The notes below the pieces were generated by a model. It ran no database searches and was not told where the DNA came from. It worked only from the letters and a program-made list of their open reading frames with translations. DNA of 64,000 nt from Vesta saturnalis. Lineage: Eukaryota; Arthropoda; Insecta; Coleoptera; Lampyridae. The position numbers were made by a program, and so were the translations under genes. The stretch spans positions 1,282,501 to 1,346,500 of the forward strand of contig JARFJB010002009.1 in assembly GCA_036346205.1 (NCBI GenBank), in the 5' to 3' direction. Numbering within the stretch: position 1 is the first letter of the stretch; each line of letters opens with the position of its first letter. Below are positions 44,951-57,539 of this stretch, one piece after another.

Positions 44951-45276
44951 TTTTTTATATCACCGCAACAAACGAAACACCCTGTATCCGATAGTATTTT
45001 TTATTACGAATTTAACCATTACGGTTTTGAAGCTGAAAAATTCGCATTTTCTTTTTTACATTTTTTACATGATATCAGTTAATATTAGAAGGCCTTGATA
45101 AAATAACACTTGTTTAACATTTTGTTGAAAACTGTTTAACTTAGTTTTATTGCGTTGATTTCGTTGTCGTTTGAACTGTACGTATTTTAAGTTGTTTTTA
45201 TTACCATTACTTCATGGATTGTTTTTTTGGTTTTGTTTAGTTAATGTATAATTATAATTAATCAATAAGTGTATCT

Positions 45277-46362
45277 ATGGAAAGACGAAATTTTACAAAC
45301 GAAGAAAAGTTCGATATGATGACATGCTACGTCTTATCGCACAGAAATTGTGTAGTTACTGAGCTAATGTATTTGAATAAATATCCTGAACGAAGGCAAC
45401 TAGGTAAATCCATTTTAGACGTTTGGAAACTAATTTAAAAGAATTTGGTTCATTTAAAAAACCTGTTCTATCCCGTCAAAAACAATTTGATGACGGAGAC
45501 GCTAATAACGTTTTACAAGCCGTTGTTGTAAACCCTGAAATATCGACAAAATAAATTGAGCATCGTACTGGTATAGCTAATTCTACAGCACAATTCATTT
45601 TAAATAGGAACAAGTTTCATTCATGTAAATTTCGAGTTTGTCAGGGTCTTAAACCAGCTGATCAGGAGCGGCGAGCAGGTTTTGGCGAATGGTATAGTAG
45701 AAAACGTGACAAAGATCTAAATTTTCCTTTTAAAATAATTTGGCCTGATGAAAGCATAATAACCAGCAATGGAATATTCAACTGACGTAACATACATTAT
45801 TGGGCAAAATAATATCCTTATTTTAAAAAAAGGATCAAGACATCAACATAGATCTGGATTTAATGTGTGGATGGACATTTTGAGACGAAAAGTAATAGGA
45901 TCTTTTATTGACCACAACAATTTAAATGCCGAACAATATCTGAACTTGCTAAGGACTGATTTGGAAAATGCCTTGGGTAAACTACCTCTAGCACATCTTA
46001 ACAACTGTTTGTTCCAAAAAGATGGTGCACCAACACATAACTCAAGAAATGTGCAGGACTATCTGTGATTGTGGTTTACAGGAAAATGAATTGGAACTTA
46101 CAGTGCAGTAGCTTGGCCAGCCCGATCATACGATTTAAGTCCGTTGGATTTGTTTCTGTGGTGTTAACTGAAAAGTCAAATGTATGACGGGAGTTTTGAA
46201 AATGAAGAGCAGTTATTAATATCAGTTATCGCAGCAATTAATACAATTTCGCCAGAAATACTAGACCATGTTTTAAATTCTTCAGTAAAAAGAGCTTACC
46301 TGCGTCTAGAAAATAACGGCAACCTAGTTGAACAGTTATTGCAATTATTTAACTTTAATTAA
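45277..46362 (+). pseudogene. DD41D transposase pseudogene
   Basis: Starts MERRNFTNEEKFDMMTCYV at 45,277 and continues LNKYPERRQL, the N-terminal helix-turn-helix in diverged form. A frameshift near 45,410 and a stop near 45,553 follow. The first catalytic Asp is in WPDES (45,747), where the usual T is P. The second is in QKDGAPTHNS (46,021). Two in-frame stops come before WPARSYDLSPLDLFLW with the third Asp (46,147). The spacing is 41 residues. The C-terminal frame (46,180-46,362) ends RLENNGNLVEQLLQLF. Weak inverted repeats sharing GGTTTTGAAGCT lie near 45,023 and 46,447. It is more diverged from the others than they are from each other. Confidence 0.87.
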
Positions 46363-46639
46363 GTAGATTTAAAAGATTGGAGTTGTTAAATTTGTACATA
46401 AAAAGTACTGTCAGATACTAATATTAATCCGAATTTTTTTTAATAATTAGCTTCAAAACCGCCTTCGTACCTCTTACCGATATGAGATTTATTATTTTAT
46501 ACCCTTTCGACTTATATTTACATTCCCTATTCATTATAAATCTTGTTTTCTAATTTTTAACGCTTATTTGGCTTTGTATTACAGAACTTTATAAACAAAG
46601 GTTATGTGGAACTGAATTATCTTTAGGAAATGTATCTCC

Positions 46640-46985
46640 ACATTTTCTTATAAAGATGACCGTTATTCAGATATTGATAAAATTTAAACTAATACTTAAA
46701 TTTCATTTTAGGAATTTTTTGCGACCAAATTACACGTGCGTCGTATCAAAAAATTGCATGAAATGTAATGAATCTATAGCTATTAACAATATATCCTGGA
46801 ATTTTTACACCTTTGAAATGTGCAGATATTTCAGAAATATATCATGAAAATCAAAACCTACCCTTTACGAACCCCTTCACCGACACTGGATTTCTCTCAA
46901 ATCTAATCAGCTCCGGAAGAAATAAAAGCAAGCTTAACTACGAAATGCTAAGTACGTATATACGTATTGTTTTTCTCGAATTATT
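46640..46985 (-). repeat. Module M, copy C
   Basis: The reverse complement contains CAATTTTTTGATACGACGCACGTGTAATTTGG and GAGAAATCCAGTG, as in copies A and B. It ends at the start of a CA/CG array. Confidence 0.75.
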
Positions 46986-46989
46986 TAAT

Positions 46990-47115
46990 GCGCACACGCG
47001 CACGCACGCACGCACTCGAAAACACACACATGGCCTATCTTGTTACACGCACACACACAAGACACATGCACACGCTCACCCGCTCACACACACACAAACG
47101 CGCGCGCGCGCGCGC
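46990..47115. repeat. CA/CGCA/CG microsatellite
   Basis: ACACGCGCACGCACGCACGC, then spaced ACACAC tracts, then CGCGCGCGCGCGCGC near 47,100. Alternating purine-pyrimidine sequence. Confidence 0.95.
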
Positions 47116-47480
47116 TCGAATTATATACATTTACTAAATAGGATCACCATATATCGAATAGCTTTGTTTATAAAGGCATTTCTAAGAAACCATGTGATTA
47201 TATAAACTATGTAGATAGGATCATTATGCATTGAACATCTTTGTTTATACATACATGAACAGATTTTATTCATATTTCTAGAATAAAAGGAAAACATTAC
47301 GAAAGACTTAATATTCTATAGTATGTGGTTAACAGTCGCGCGTTACATTCTAGTTTAAGTTAGTATATAAGTCTACTTGTCGCTATCAAAGTAATAACTT
47401 TGATTCAATATGTGTTAGTACTAGTGATGTTGAAATCAAGAGATTTTGAAAAGAAGTATTTTAACAAAGAAATTTAATTC
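47116..47480. other. Spacer between microsatellite arrays
   Basis: AT-rich. ATAGGATCA-CAT-ATNGAA-ATCTTTGTTTATA occurs twice (about 47,140 and 47,215) as a short direct repeat. No gene. Confidence 0.5.
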
Positions 47481-47878
47481 GCACACATGCACGCACGCCC
47501 GCTCGCACGAACACAGTCACAAACACACGCACACAACACACACCACACACACACGCACACGACACACACGCACCACGCACGCACGCGCACGCGCAACGCG
47601 ACGCACGCACGCAGCAGCACAGCACGCACGGAAGCAACGCACGCACGCACGCACGCACGCCCGCCACGCACCACGCGCGCAACGCACGCACGCACGCACG
47701 CACGCACCACAGCACACGCACGCACACGACGCACACCCGACGCACGCGCGCACACACGCACACCGCACACGCGACACACACGCACCACACACACACACAC
47801 ACACACACACACACCACACACACACACACGACACACACACACACCACACACACACACACACACACACCACCACACACA

Positions 47879-47934
<56 letters not shown>

Positions 47935-48022
47935 CACACACACACACACACACCACACACGCACGACACGCACACACGCACACACACGCACGCACACACG
48001 CACAGCACGCACGACACGACAC

Positions 48023-48083
<61 letters not shown>

Positions 48084-48120
48084 CACAACACACAACACAC
48101 ATACACACCACTCACTCACA
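47481..48120. repeat. CA-rich array, ~640 bp
   Basis: CGCACGCACGCA and CACACG words, then long ACACAC runs broken by single extra C, and GCACGACACG words. The apparent long proteins (His-Thr or Cys-Val repeats) on both strands are products of the repeat. Confidence 0.97.
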
Positions 48121-48269
48121 CGGTTTATCTTAGAAAACCTTGACAAACGCTGTAAAATGAGGTAATAAGTTGGATTAGCGATAGGGAACAAAATAACGAC
48201 TGCATAACCTTCTGTATCCACATACACACAGGCTGTTACATTAAGTTTGGCCACAGGCTATAGCTTGGT

Positions 48270-50112
48270 CTGTGTCTTGTCTGTGTCTGTGTGTGTCTGT
48301 CTGTGTCTGTCTGTGTCTGTGTCTGTGTCTGTGTCTGTGTTGTCTGTGTCTGTGTCTGTGTCTGTGTCTGTGTCTGTGTCTGTGTCTGTGTCTGTGTCTG
48401 TGTCTGTGTCTGTCTGTGTCTGTGTCTGTGTCTGTGTCTGGTCCGTGTCCTGTGTCCGTGTCCGTGTCCGTGTCGTTCGTGTCCGTGTCCGGTCCGTGTC
48501 CGTGTCTGCCGTGTCCGTGTCGTGTCGTGTCTGTTGTGTCTGTGTCTGTGTCTGTGTGTCTGTGTCTGTGTCTGTGTCTGTGTCTGTGTCTGTGTCTGTG
48601 TCTGTGTCTGTTCTGTGTCTGTGTCGTGTCCGTGTCCGTGTCCGTATCGTGTCCGTGTCCGGTCCGTGTCTTGTCCGTGTCGTGTCCGTGTCCGTGTCCG
48701 TGTCGTGTCGTGTCTGTGTCTGTGTCTGTGTCTGTGTCTGTGTCTGTGTCTGTGTCTGTGCTGTGTCTGTGTCTGTGTCTGTGTCTGTGTCTGTGTCTGT
48801 ACTGTGTCTGTGTCGTGTAAATGTGTCTGTGTCTGTGTCGTGTCGTGTCTCGTGTCGTCGTCCGTGTCTCGTGTCGTGTCGTGTGCGTGTGTGCGTGTGT
48901 CGGTGCGGTGTCGTGTGTGTCGTGGTCGTGTTAGTGCGTTGTGTCTGCGTGCTGTGTCGTGTGTCGTGTGCGTGTGCGTGCTGTGTCTGTGTGCGTGTGT
49001 GCGCGTGTGTCGTGTGTGCCTGTGTGCGTGTGTGCTGTGTGCGTCGTGTCGTGTTCGTGTGTCGTGTGTCGTGTGATGTGTGCGTGTGTGCGTGTGTCGT
49101 GTGTCGTGTGTGCGTGTGTGTGCGCTGTGCGTGTGTGCGTCGTCGTGTGTGTGCGGTGTGTGCGTGTGTGCTGTGCGTGCTGTGTGTGGTGCTGTGTGTG
49201 GTGCGTGCGTGTGCGTGTGTGCGTGCGTGTGCTGTGTGCGTGTGTGTGCGTGTGTGTGTGTGCGCGTGTGCGTGCGTGCGTGTGTGCGTGTGGTGTCGTG
49301 TGTGCATGTGCGCGTGTGTGCGTGTGTGTGTGTGCTGTGGTGCGTGTGGTGCGTGCTGTGTGCGTGTGGCGTGCGTGTCGTGTGTGTGCGTTGTGCGTGG
49401 TGAGTCCGTGTGTCGTGTGTGCGTGTGTGCGTGTGGTGTGTGTGCGTGTGTTGTGTGGTGCGTGTGCGTGTGTCGTATGTGCGTGTGTGTGCGTGTGTGC
49501 GTGTTGTGCGTGCGTGCGTGCGTGCGGTGTGCGTGTGTGCGTAGTGAGTGTATGCGTGTGCGTGTGCAGTGTGCTGTGTGTGGTTGCGTGTTGCGTGTGT
49601 GTGTGCGTGTGCGTGTGTGCTTGGTCGTGCTGGTGTGTGTGTGTGTTGTGTGCTGTCATTTGGTTGGCGTCGTCAATTGTAAGCGTCGCATTTTGTAAAC
49701 TGTGTGGGGATCGTGCGTGTGGTATATTGTGTTGCTGTGTGCTGTGCTGTGTGTGTGTGTGTGTGTTTGTGCGTGTCAAAGTTCCGTAGTGCGTGCTGAG
49801 TGGTGTAGTGTTGTGTGCTATGCATGTTGTGTGTATCGCGCGCGTGTGCGTGCGCGTAGTGTGCGTGCGGTGTGCGTGTGTGCTGCGTATGTGTGTGTGC
49901 GTGTGTTCGTGTGTGCTGTGTTGTGTGTGTGTGTGTGTGTTCGTGCGTCGTGCGGTGTGTGCGTGCGTGCTGCTTGGTACGTGCGTGATGAATCGTGTGC
50001 GCTATGTGCAGCGTGTGTGCATGTGTGCGTCAGTGCGTGTGTGCGTGAGTGCGTGTGGGCGAGTGTGCGTGTGTGCTTGTGTGCGTGCGCGCGTGGGTGT
50101 GTGTGTGTGTGT
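48270..50112. repeat. TG-rich array: (TGTGTC)n then GTGTGCG-type, ~1.8 kb
   Basis: From 48,270 to about 48,850 it consists of TGTGTC hexamers with blocks of TGTCCG variants. From there to 50,112 it is irregular GTGTGCGTGTGC sequence. A non-repeat island at about 49,656-49,706 contains CATTTGGTTGG and TCAATTGTAAGCGTC. The long Val-Ser, Cys-Val and Thr-His frames are artefacts. Confidence 0.97.
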
Positions 50113-50395
50113 GTTAGTGTCCACGATAACTCCAGAACGAAAATACCTACGCCCTTAAAATTTTGTATCTAAGCTTGTTTTCATTTTGCTTAAAACCGAT
50201 TAGATCTTGGGGGAAATCCAGCGGTGCACAGGGTGGTATATTAGGTTCAATTTTTGGCTTCTATCAAATATTTCTAAAACAGTCGCATATTTCAAAGACA
50301 TAAAAATACCTAGATACATATCGATACATATGGATTAATTATATTCTATGCAATTTTTTGATAAGACGCGTAATTTGGCGGTAAAAAAGTTCCTA
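50113..50395 (+). repeat. Module M, copy B
   Basis: Starts at GTTAGTGTCCACGATAACTCCAGAAC right after the GT array, then GGGGGAAATCCAG, TATCAAATATTTCTAAAAC and GCAATTTTTTGATAAGACGCGTAATTTGGCGG, as in copy A. It breaks into transposase sequence near 50,395. Confidence 0.8.
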
Positions 50396-50560
50396 TGGTA
50401 TCATTTGGAGAATCTGGACGACTTGCGAAATCGGATAATTGCTGGGTTTAACTCAATTAGAAACGACCCTGGTCTGTTAGAAAGAGTTCGGCAGTCAATG
50501 TTGAGAAGATTGAATGCTTTTATCCAGGCTGGAGGAAGTCATTTCGAACATTTATTGTAG
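50396..50560 (+). pseudogene. DD41D-lineage transposase, C-terminal fragment
   Basis: An intact frame reads HLENLDDLRNRIIAGFNSIRN, then a helix-rich tail, RQSMLRRLNAFIQAGGSHFEHLL, and a stop. This is the standard C-terminus of this transposase lineage, here close to what I would expect of a consensus. Everything before it, including the catalytic acids, is missing and replaced by module M, whose sequence happens to stay in frame from an ATG at 50,348. Two candidate transposon right ends follow: CACCCTG with TA at 50,628 and CACCCTG with TA at 50,708. It could be a 5'-truncated element or one end of a deletion derivative. Confidence 0.88.
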
Positions 50561-50708
50561 ATTGAGCAACTTTACATGTACTCTTTGATAATAAAATGTT
50601 CTTACTGTCGCAAATATTGTTCACCCTGTATCTTCAAAAATCAATACTCTTAGAATAGGCCAAGGAATAGCCCCTTGAATTTTTGCCGCCTGGTTACCTA
50701 ACACCCTG

Positions 50709-51974
50709 TATAAAAGCAAGATTTGTCTTTAATGTCGGTTTTGGGAGTAATCGTACGGATAAGTGAATATTATAAAAATTGAGTGGGTAACTTTAAATAG
50801 CATTTGGAAGCCTAAAGTAGCAAAATTTAAGAGAGATATTCTAATTATATATTAAAATTAATTGTGAGCTAGTTTACGTTGAATGTTTAATAGTTATGGT
50901 CAAAGATTAGTAGGCATCAAAAAAATAATGCTTAGTTTGGGAAAAAATTCTTAACTGTTACGAGTCTCTAACGTTCTTTGCATATTTTACAAAAAGAATG
51001 TACGTCCGACTAATCGATTTTGATTACATCGAGTTTGAACAAAATTACATTAATAGTCTGCATCCCTTTGAGCTTTAGAGACCATCCTATCCAATCTGGA
51101 ACTTTGAAATGCATTTCAATTAAACGACGCTGCATGTGGTCTTATACGCCAAAGCTTGTTGAGATAACAATTCGAATTGGAACTATCGATCGTATGTATA
51201 TTACGAAAAATTTAAACTAAATAACAAGGGAGTAAATTTGGAAAATAGAGAAAATCTTTTATATCATGGGGGATTTAGTCAAATGCAACAAGAATAATAT
51301 TAAAACTTTTAAATCCACCAAAACTTTATTCCAAGTACCAGTTTATTATAATAGGTTTAAAGTATTTCCAACCGATATAAATTTAAACAAGTATAAAGGG
51401 TTGGTATTTTAAATGTTAGGTTTTCATAAAAAAAACGGTACAATTGGAATAAAAAAAATATAATTTTTCCACCGTAACAAAGTTTGCCAAGTGTCTTTTC
51501 AAAAATTGTATCGCAATCCTGAAAATTACATTAGCTATACGAGATCTTTTATTCCTTTTTGAAGGTTGATGGTAACCAGATTTATATATCTTGAATATTT
51601 GAATCAGAAATTGACATTCTTTGCTAAATGTATTTGAACGCAGTGCCATGTGCTGTTTTATGTATCATCCAAATGAATTTCTCTTTCAATGTTAAAATGA
51701 GTGGTTTGGTACATATTTCAATTTTATGTTATTGCTGTAGACAGAATACTTTAACTTTATTCAATATGTAAACGGAAGCTATAAAAAGTAATAGGTATTA
51801 TAAAACTCTATGCTAAAATCTAAAACTAGGTTGTAAAAATTTATTAATCCATAACATTAATTGCTCTATTGAACCCCATGCTCTAAAGCAGCCAATTACT
51901 TTATCTTGTATTTAACATTGTAATACATTATGGTTTATTTAAACTTACCTTTTCTACAGTTACCGTGCTAGTTG
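50709..51974. other. Intergenic, nothing recognised
   Basis: AT-rich with no supported gene. Confidence 0.5.
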
Positions 51975-52300
51975 GACCTGTAGTAACACAATCTGCTTAG
52001 CATTCGGGAGGTAGTACGTTCCATCCCCGTTACCGTCTACCATGCATGAGGTTTTTTCAGGAGGTTTTTCTCATAACGTATATCGGCATGATCACTGCGT
52101 ATACCCATATCATGTGCAGCCATTCAGGCGAATGCTGTGGTAGTATCTTCCCTCTCAGAATCCCAACGTTATTCTTTCCGATCCAATCCTGACCGCACCC
52201 ATCCCTAATCCCACTATGCGTATACACGTAATGTATATATGTATGCTAGGAACCCAGAGTTGTAGCCGAAGGGGCGCGAAAAGTAATAGAGCGCAGTTTC
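51975..52300 (+). mobile_element. tRNA-derived SINE, diverged second copy
   Basis: Aligns with 42,420-42,720: CTTAGCATTCGGGAGGTA, CCCGTTACCGTCTACCATGCATGAGGTTTTTTCAGG, CACTGCGTATA and the ATCCTGACCGCACCCATCCCTAATCCCAC tract. The B box is damaged (GTTCCATCCCC) and the A box is not recognisable. No target duplication found. Confidence 0.85.
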
Positions 52301-52451
52301 AATCAGCTGTTAAGTAAGTAACATGCGAATGTATAGCCTGCTTTAATTCCCTATATGACTACAAATCCAATGGCGCCCATAGCCCTGCTTGTAACATATA
52401 GGCGGAGATCACCCTCGAACTGTATTGTTATCACTGACGAGTGAGTTTAGT

Positions 52452-53535
52452 GTTAGTTTGTAACAACCCTTTTTGAGTTGTATTAAAATATACCTTAATT
52501 TAAGGTCTTTCATTCGTTCAGTTGTAAATATAAGAAAATTTTAATTATTTTTGCATTATTGAAATATAGGCAACTTAATTTGCATATCGTCTTGAGGGTA
52601 TATATTTCTTAATGGTTTATATTCCCATAAATTATTTTTCTGATCATTTTATTCGCGCATTACGTCATCATTGACTTAATCCTGCTCATATCTTTTGCGC
52701 AGCACTACATCATCGAGCTTTGAAAGCATCCATTTTGCTTACTTTTTGATGAATGTTGAAGCAGGAAGCCTTGTTTTGTGGTTTTCCACATAAATTTTAG
52801 TGTAAAGTGCCATTAATTTGATGGTAAGGTATCTTTTAACGCATTATTCTAAAAATTAAAACATTTGCTCTTTTCAGGCACTTTTATTTTAGTTCAGTTT
52901 TATTTGTACTTTGATTAAATTTTAAACACGCATTTAATTTTATTGTTGCGTACGCTTTCATTTTATGATTGCAATTTTTGCATTGAAAATTTCTAGAAAT
53001 GCAATAAATATTGGATTATTCAATTTAAAGAAAAAATTTTTAAGAGATAAAATTCCAGTTTTGGGTGTAGCTGATAACATAAAAGCATTGTTATTGCAAT
53101 AAATTGCGCAACATTACACAAGGATTACGTCATTTTAGTTTGCAATTTTGCATCATTTTTTTATAATACCAAGGATCCTCAAGAAGATTTTGTATGTACA
53201 GGTATTCAGTGTCTAATGATTTTTTTAGTATTTCAAGGTTTTTACAATTAGTTTTTAAGATATATTTAATTTAACCCTTTCACTTTATATATTTAATAAA
53301 CATAGTTGTTATTTTTTATTGTTTTACATTTTGATAAATTTTTAGTGTAAAACTCGGTTTAGTTATTCCGAGATAATTTAAAAATAACTTGGCGTCCGAG
53401 ATCATTTTTATTAGTATTACATTTCATTTTTATTATTTATGTTCAGTGGAAGTAAGCTAGTAGGAAATTGTGGTAATCAAGCAAATCAAAAGATTGAACC
53501 GCCCTACATTAAACTACCGACTGGGACAAAGGCAT
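52452..53535 (+). repeat. Dispersed repeat N, copy 2
   Basis: Inverse partner of 1,565-2,682. It starts TGTAACAACCC, and CTTGGCGTCCGAGATCA is at about 53,388-53,404. If it is an LTR, it would run about 930 bp to that site. No coding sequence follows. Confidence 0.7.
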
Positions 53536-56500
53536 TATTTGTGGTGAATGGTTAGTATCTCCAGTTAGTTTGACGATTTGTGTGTTTGGAGAACATTTTT
53601 ATTTAACACTTATTTCTTCATTATATTATTAAATTTATTATACCATTTACATCACCTCTATTTTATAAGTTAGACACCGTAGGGTATCTAAAAGATATGG
53701 TCAATTGGATACATTCCAGAAGCAACCCGATTGCTGTGAGGTGAACCCGTACTAATTCAGCATTAACTGCTACAGTAAGGGATCAGGATTATATCCAGAT
53801 ATGTGGTAGTTTTATCAGTAGCTAAAAGAAGCTCAAACACAAACAATAATAAATAAATGGTTATCAAATAACAATAACCATATTAACCTTAATAACCAAC
53901 TTCAACTTAAAGAAACACCTTAACCGGCAATTCATCAGTTCGAGATTTGTAATAATCTATGACGCGCGTAATTTAATTTATCGTATTTTACTCCAAATTT
54001 ATAATTTCATTGTAAAATCTGTGTAAATAAAATGGAAATTTTACCTTATCATATCTTACGCCCCTGTCTGTGTTGTGTCATTCATTGTAGATAAACAGTT
54101 TCTATCTAATTTAAAGATTTCTGCTATATTAGCACAAATAATTATTTAACATATCGTCATTTACACTTGTTTGCCCATTTCTACGTTTCATTTCAAAATT
54201 ACTACCTAGGTCTCGACGTTGATGCCATCTAACGGCACCGGTAAGAGATACTTATTTTTAAATTTTATGCCTGAAATATTTTTTATGTTTCGTATATATT
54301 AAACAACACAAATTAAACTGGGTAATGACTTAAGGATTTCTATACATTCTTTTTTCAACGAGCTTAGGTCGGAAGGAGTTTTTCTTTGTAAAGTCTTCTT
54401 ATCTCAATGTGGTAAGTACTTAATTTTGTTTCTCTTAAATACCTATCTATCTTGTACAATATATTTGCTGTAGAACCCCGTTTGCACCATTTTCTGTACC
54501 TCTAATTATGTCAACAATATGTACATCTCTATCAATCGGTATGCGATTCCTTCGATAAATAAATTTTAGTAGTTTTACTAAATTTATATCGTTACCTTCT
54601 GACTATGTTCACAATTACCGCAACTCTTTGTTACACTCCATTTCGATCACTAAATGCTGTCGTGCACATTTTTAAATTTGTTTCCAACTTTCAGTGTATT
54701 CGTTTCACAATTTTGACTGTTTTTAAAAGTGGCAACTTATTTCTCTATTGGGATTTCTGAAATGGGAAGTTTGAGTTGAACAGGCGCATTTCGCACTGCC
54801 AAATAGATTTGACAGTGTAGTTTGAGGTTAAGAACGGCTCTCATGAATGAAAGAAGAAATCTTTGATTTTCTCTACTTTTATAAACTTCACCACTCACTG
54901 AGGTTTTGCAAAGCTTAATTTGTTGATGGATGTTACTTTATCTCAATGGGTTATCTTTTATTAATGCGTTTAACGGATATATTTTTCATTCACCTTGATT
55001 AAATGTGGCATCCTTCTTTTATCTAGAAACATAACTAATTTAGTCTGCCATCAGTAGACAAACTATACCCAATAACTGAGGATTAAATTATGATTGGTAA
55101 AGCTGATTCAAAAACAGTATCTTCAGATGTATTTCATCCATTTCGATAACTGATTTATACGGTTTCTTATGTGTATGTCAATATACAATTCACACTGTTT
55201 TATTTTTTTTATAACCTCTGGCTAAGTTTGGAAAAAACAGCCGGTATTAATTTGATTACTTAAATATTTTCTTTTAGACCACTCTGGGGGTATACGTACC
55301 CCTGCCAATATTCTTTGCTACATGCTTCTCCTATCTACAGTATCCATTTAAGCTAGGTGTGTTAAAATTCCTTTATATATGTAGTTAAGATCTACATTAC
55401 AAAGAGCTCAAGTCATGCGATCATAAAGTGCCTTATAAGTACTTGACTTCCGTAACTATAAAAGTTTTGCACACGATATGACTGCATTATATTCAAGATT
55501 TTAGAGTTTCTCTTACGTTCAGGATTTTTCTTAAATTTTCTAATAATAAAAACCAAAAGGGTCTTTTTATTGTATCTGTAAGATAAGCAGTGATCAACGC
55601 AGCTACACTTAAACAGCTCTGCGTATAGCAAATAAAAAATTTCCTTTCAGAAGGCAACTTAAACAAAAATTTTCGTTTATATTGGAAACGTAAGTTTGCA
55701 TGACGGTCTAACTCAATACATTATTTACGATACTTAAAGTAAATTGAGAGGTCTTTTCTTTATAAGGTCGTGAGGGAGGCAGAAATCATATGCATTGCTA
55801 TAATCAGATAAGCAAGTCAAGCGCCACTCAGTTTTCATATAATTAAGGTACAACCAAAAATGAGAAAGTTGTACTTTTATACCACATGTCGTCTTAGTGA
55901 ACAACACAATATCTATATTTATTCGTATATTTAATAAATTAAAACAATACCTTCTGGTTAATTTCAGCATACAAGCAAATAAAATAATACTTAACCTTTG
56001 CAAAGCTTTACGATAGCGCACTAACTCCTAATCCCGATATCTAAATTATACTTATCTTTAATGTAATAACAAAAACTTTATTTTGACCAGTCAACAAAAT
56101 ACAACTGAAGCAAGGTTATGCACTCAAATGTTATTATCTTAGAAAACATGAACTGAAGTCAACTGTTTTCTTTTCATTACAACAGTATTAAAACAGTATT
56201 AGGCCAGGTTTACTTTAATATTCCTAAATGAATTCATCCAATTCGTCTGCTTAATAAAAACGTACTTACATATACAGTGAATATATTATATCGAAATTAA
56301 TTGCTGTCGAGAACTTCATTTCCTGACAATACGATAAGCCAAACATCAGGTGATGTGCGCGAAAATTTAATTAAACGTTTCTATATTCATATGTAACTAA
56401 CCTGTATTCAAGTATTGAGTATTTAACTAACATTTAATTATCGCAAGCTGTCGTGAGAGCTCGTGGTTTGCATTGACAAAATATTATTGTGTCTCATATA

Positions 56501-57539
56501 CCGTTACCATTTTTACCATTGTTGGCCTTGGTGGCTAAATTATCTTTTGAACTCTTAGGGTATCATTTTATTATTATTAAGTTTAAGTTAAGTGCTTCAA
56601 CGGCTTAATGCTGGTCTATAGTAGTGCAAGTAATAAATATTCGGACATTATGTCCATATGTACTAATTAATTCTCTAGCTGCTGCATTATACTTGCTAGA
56701 TTATGCTCAGTTAAAGCACAACTACAAACGTTCTGTAGAACTGTAAAGCCCAATGTAAATCACAAGACTTCGTGCTTCTCGTCATAACAGTCATAGGAAA
56801 CCCCCTCTTTACGAATAAGTAACTATCGGGCGGTTACCTTTTAAGCTTATTTTCTTCTTTTCCACCTGCAATAACTAGAATGTGTTGCGGTAAAGGTGCA
56901 CCTTCCCCTATTGGTCACGATCCTTAGTTACTGTAATCCCCCCAACAAATCCCTCTTTAATTATTTGCTGGATAACATCTGAAGAATCGGTAATGCAGCG
57001 CTCTTAGCAGTTTTTAAGGCCACCAAACTCAATAGTCAATAGCCAATGGAACCTGTACACGCCTTTTCTCGCATTGCTACTATTCCGGATAAAAAACAAA
57101 AAACCAACAGCTGTTAATCTCCAAGGTGTTGGAAATTAACTGTGTTAACACGTGCCATTTAGGTGACGCCATCACAATAAACTACTTTCCTCTTTTAGTA
57201 ATAACGTTTCTTAACTCTCTACTTTGTTCTCCAACACATCATCAGGAGACTCCCAAAACGTCAGTTGGAATGTATTCAGCAAATAGATATTTAATAACCT
57301 TCCGGTGTTCAAAATCCTCACTATCCACGATATTAAGAGACCAGTCATCGACTGAACGTTATTACAGAAGCGGTGCAAACCTCAATCCCATAAAATCCTT
57401 AAATATCTCCTGTAAACCTCTGTTACATTACATTGTTACTTTGATCAAAGGGGAGAGTATATTGCAAATTTCTGAGTTCAAGAAATCCCGCTTTCCTGAC
57501 GTAATATAATCGATTTAACGCCCTAATGTGTCTCGAAAC
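53536..57539. other. About 4 kb without recognised content
   Basis: AT-rich. The tract near 53,945-53,990 is related in reverse to 19,060-19,110. Frames at 55,413-56,021 (minus) and 57,126-57,509 (plus) have no domain; the latter may be upstream sequence of the non-LTR element. Confidence 0.4.

Noticed and set aside
47446..50172. Frames of 200-480 codons rich in His-Thr, Cys-Val or Val-Ser on both strands
   Set aside because: Products of CA and TG microsatellites; they open on both strands at once.
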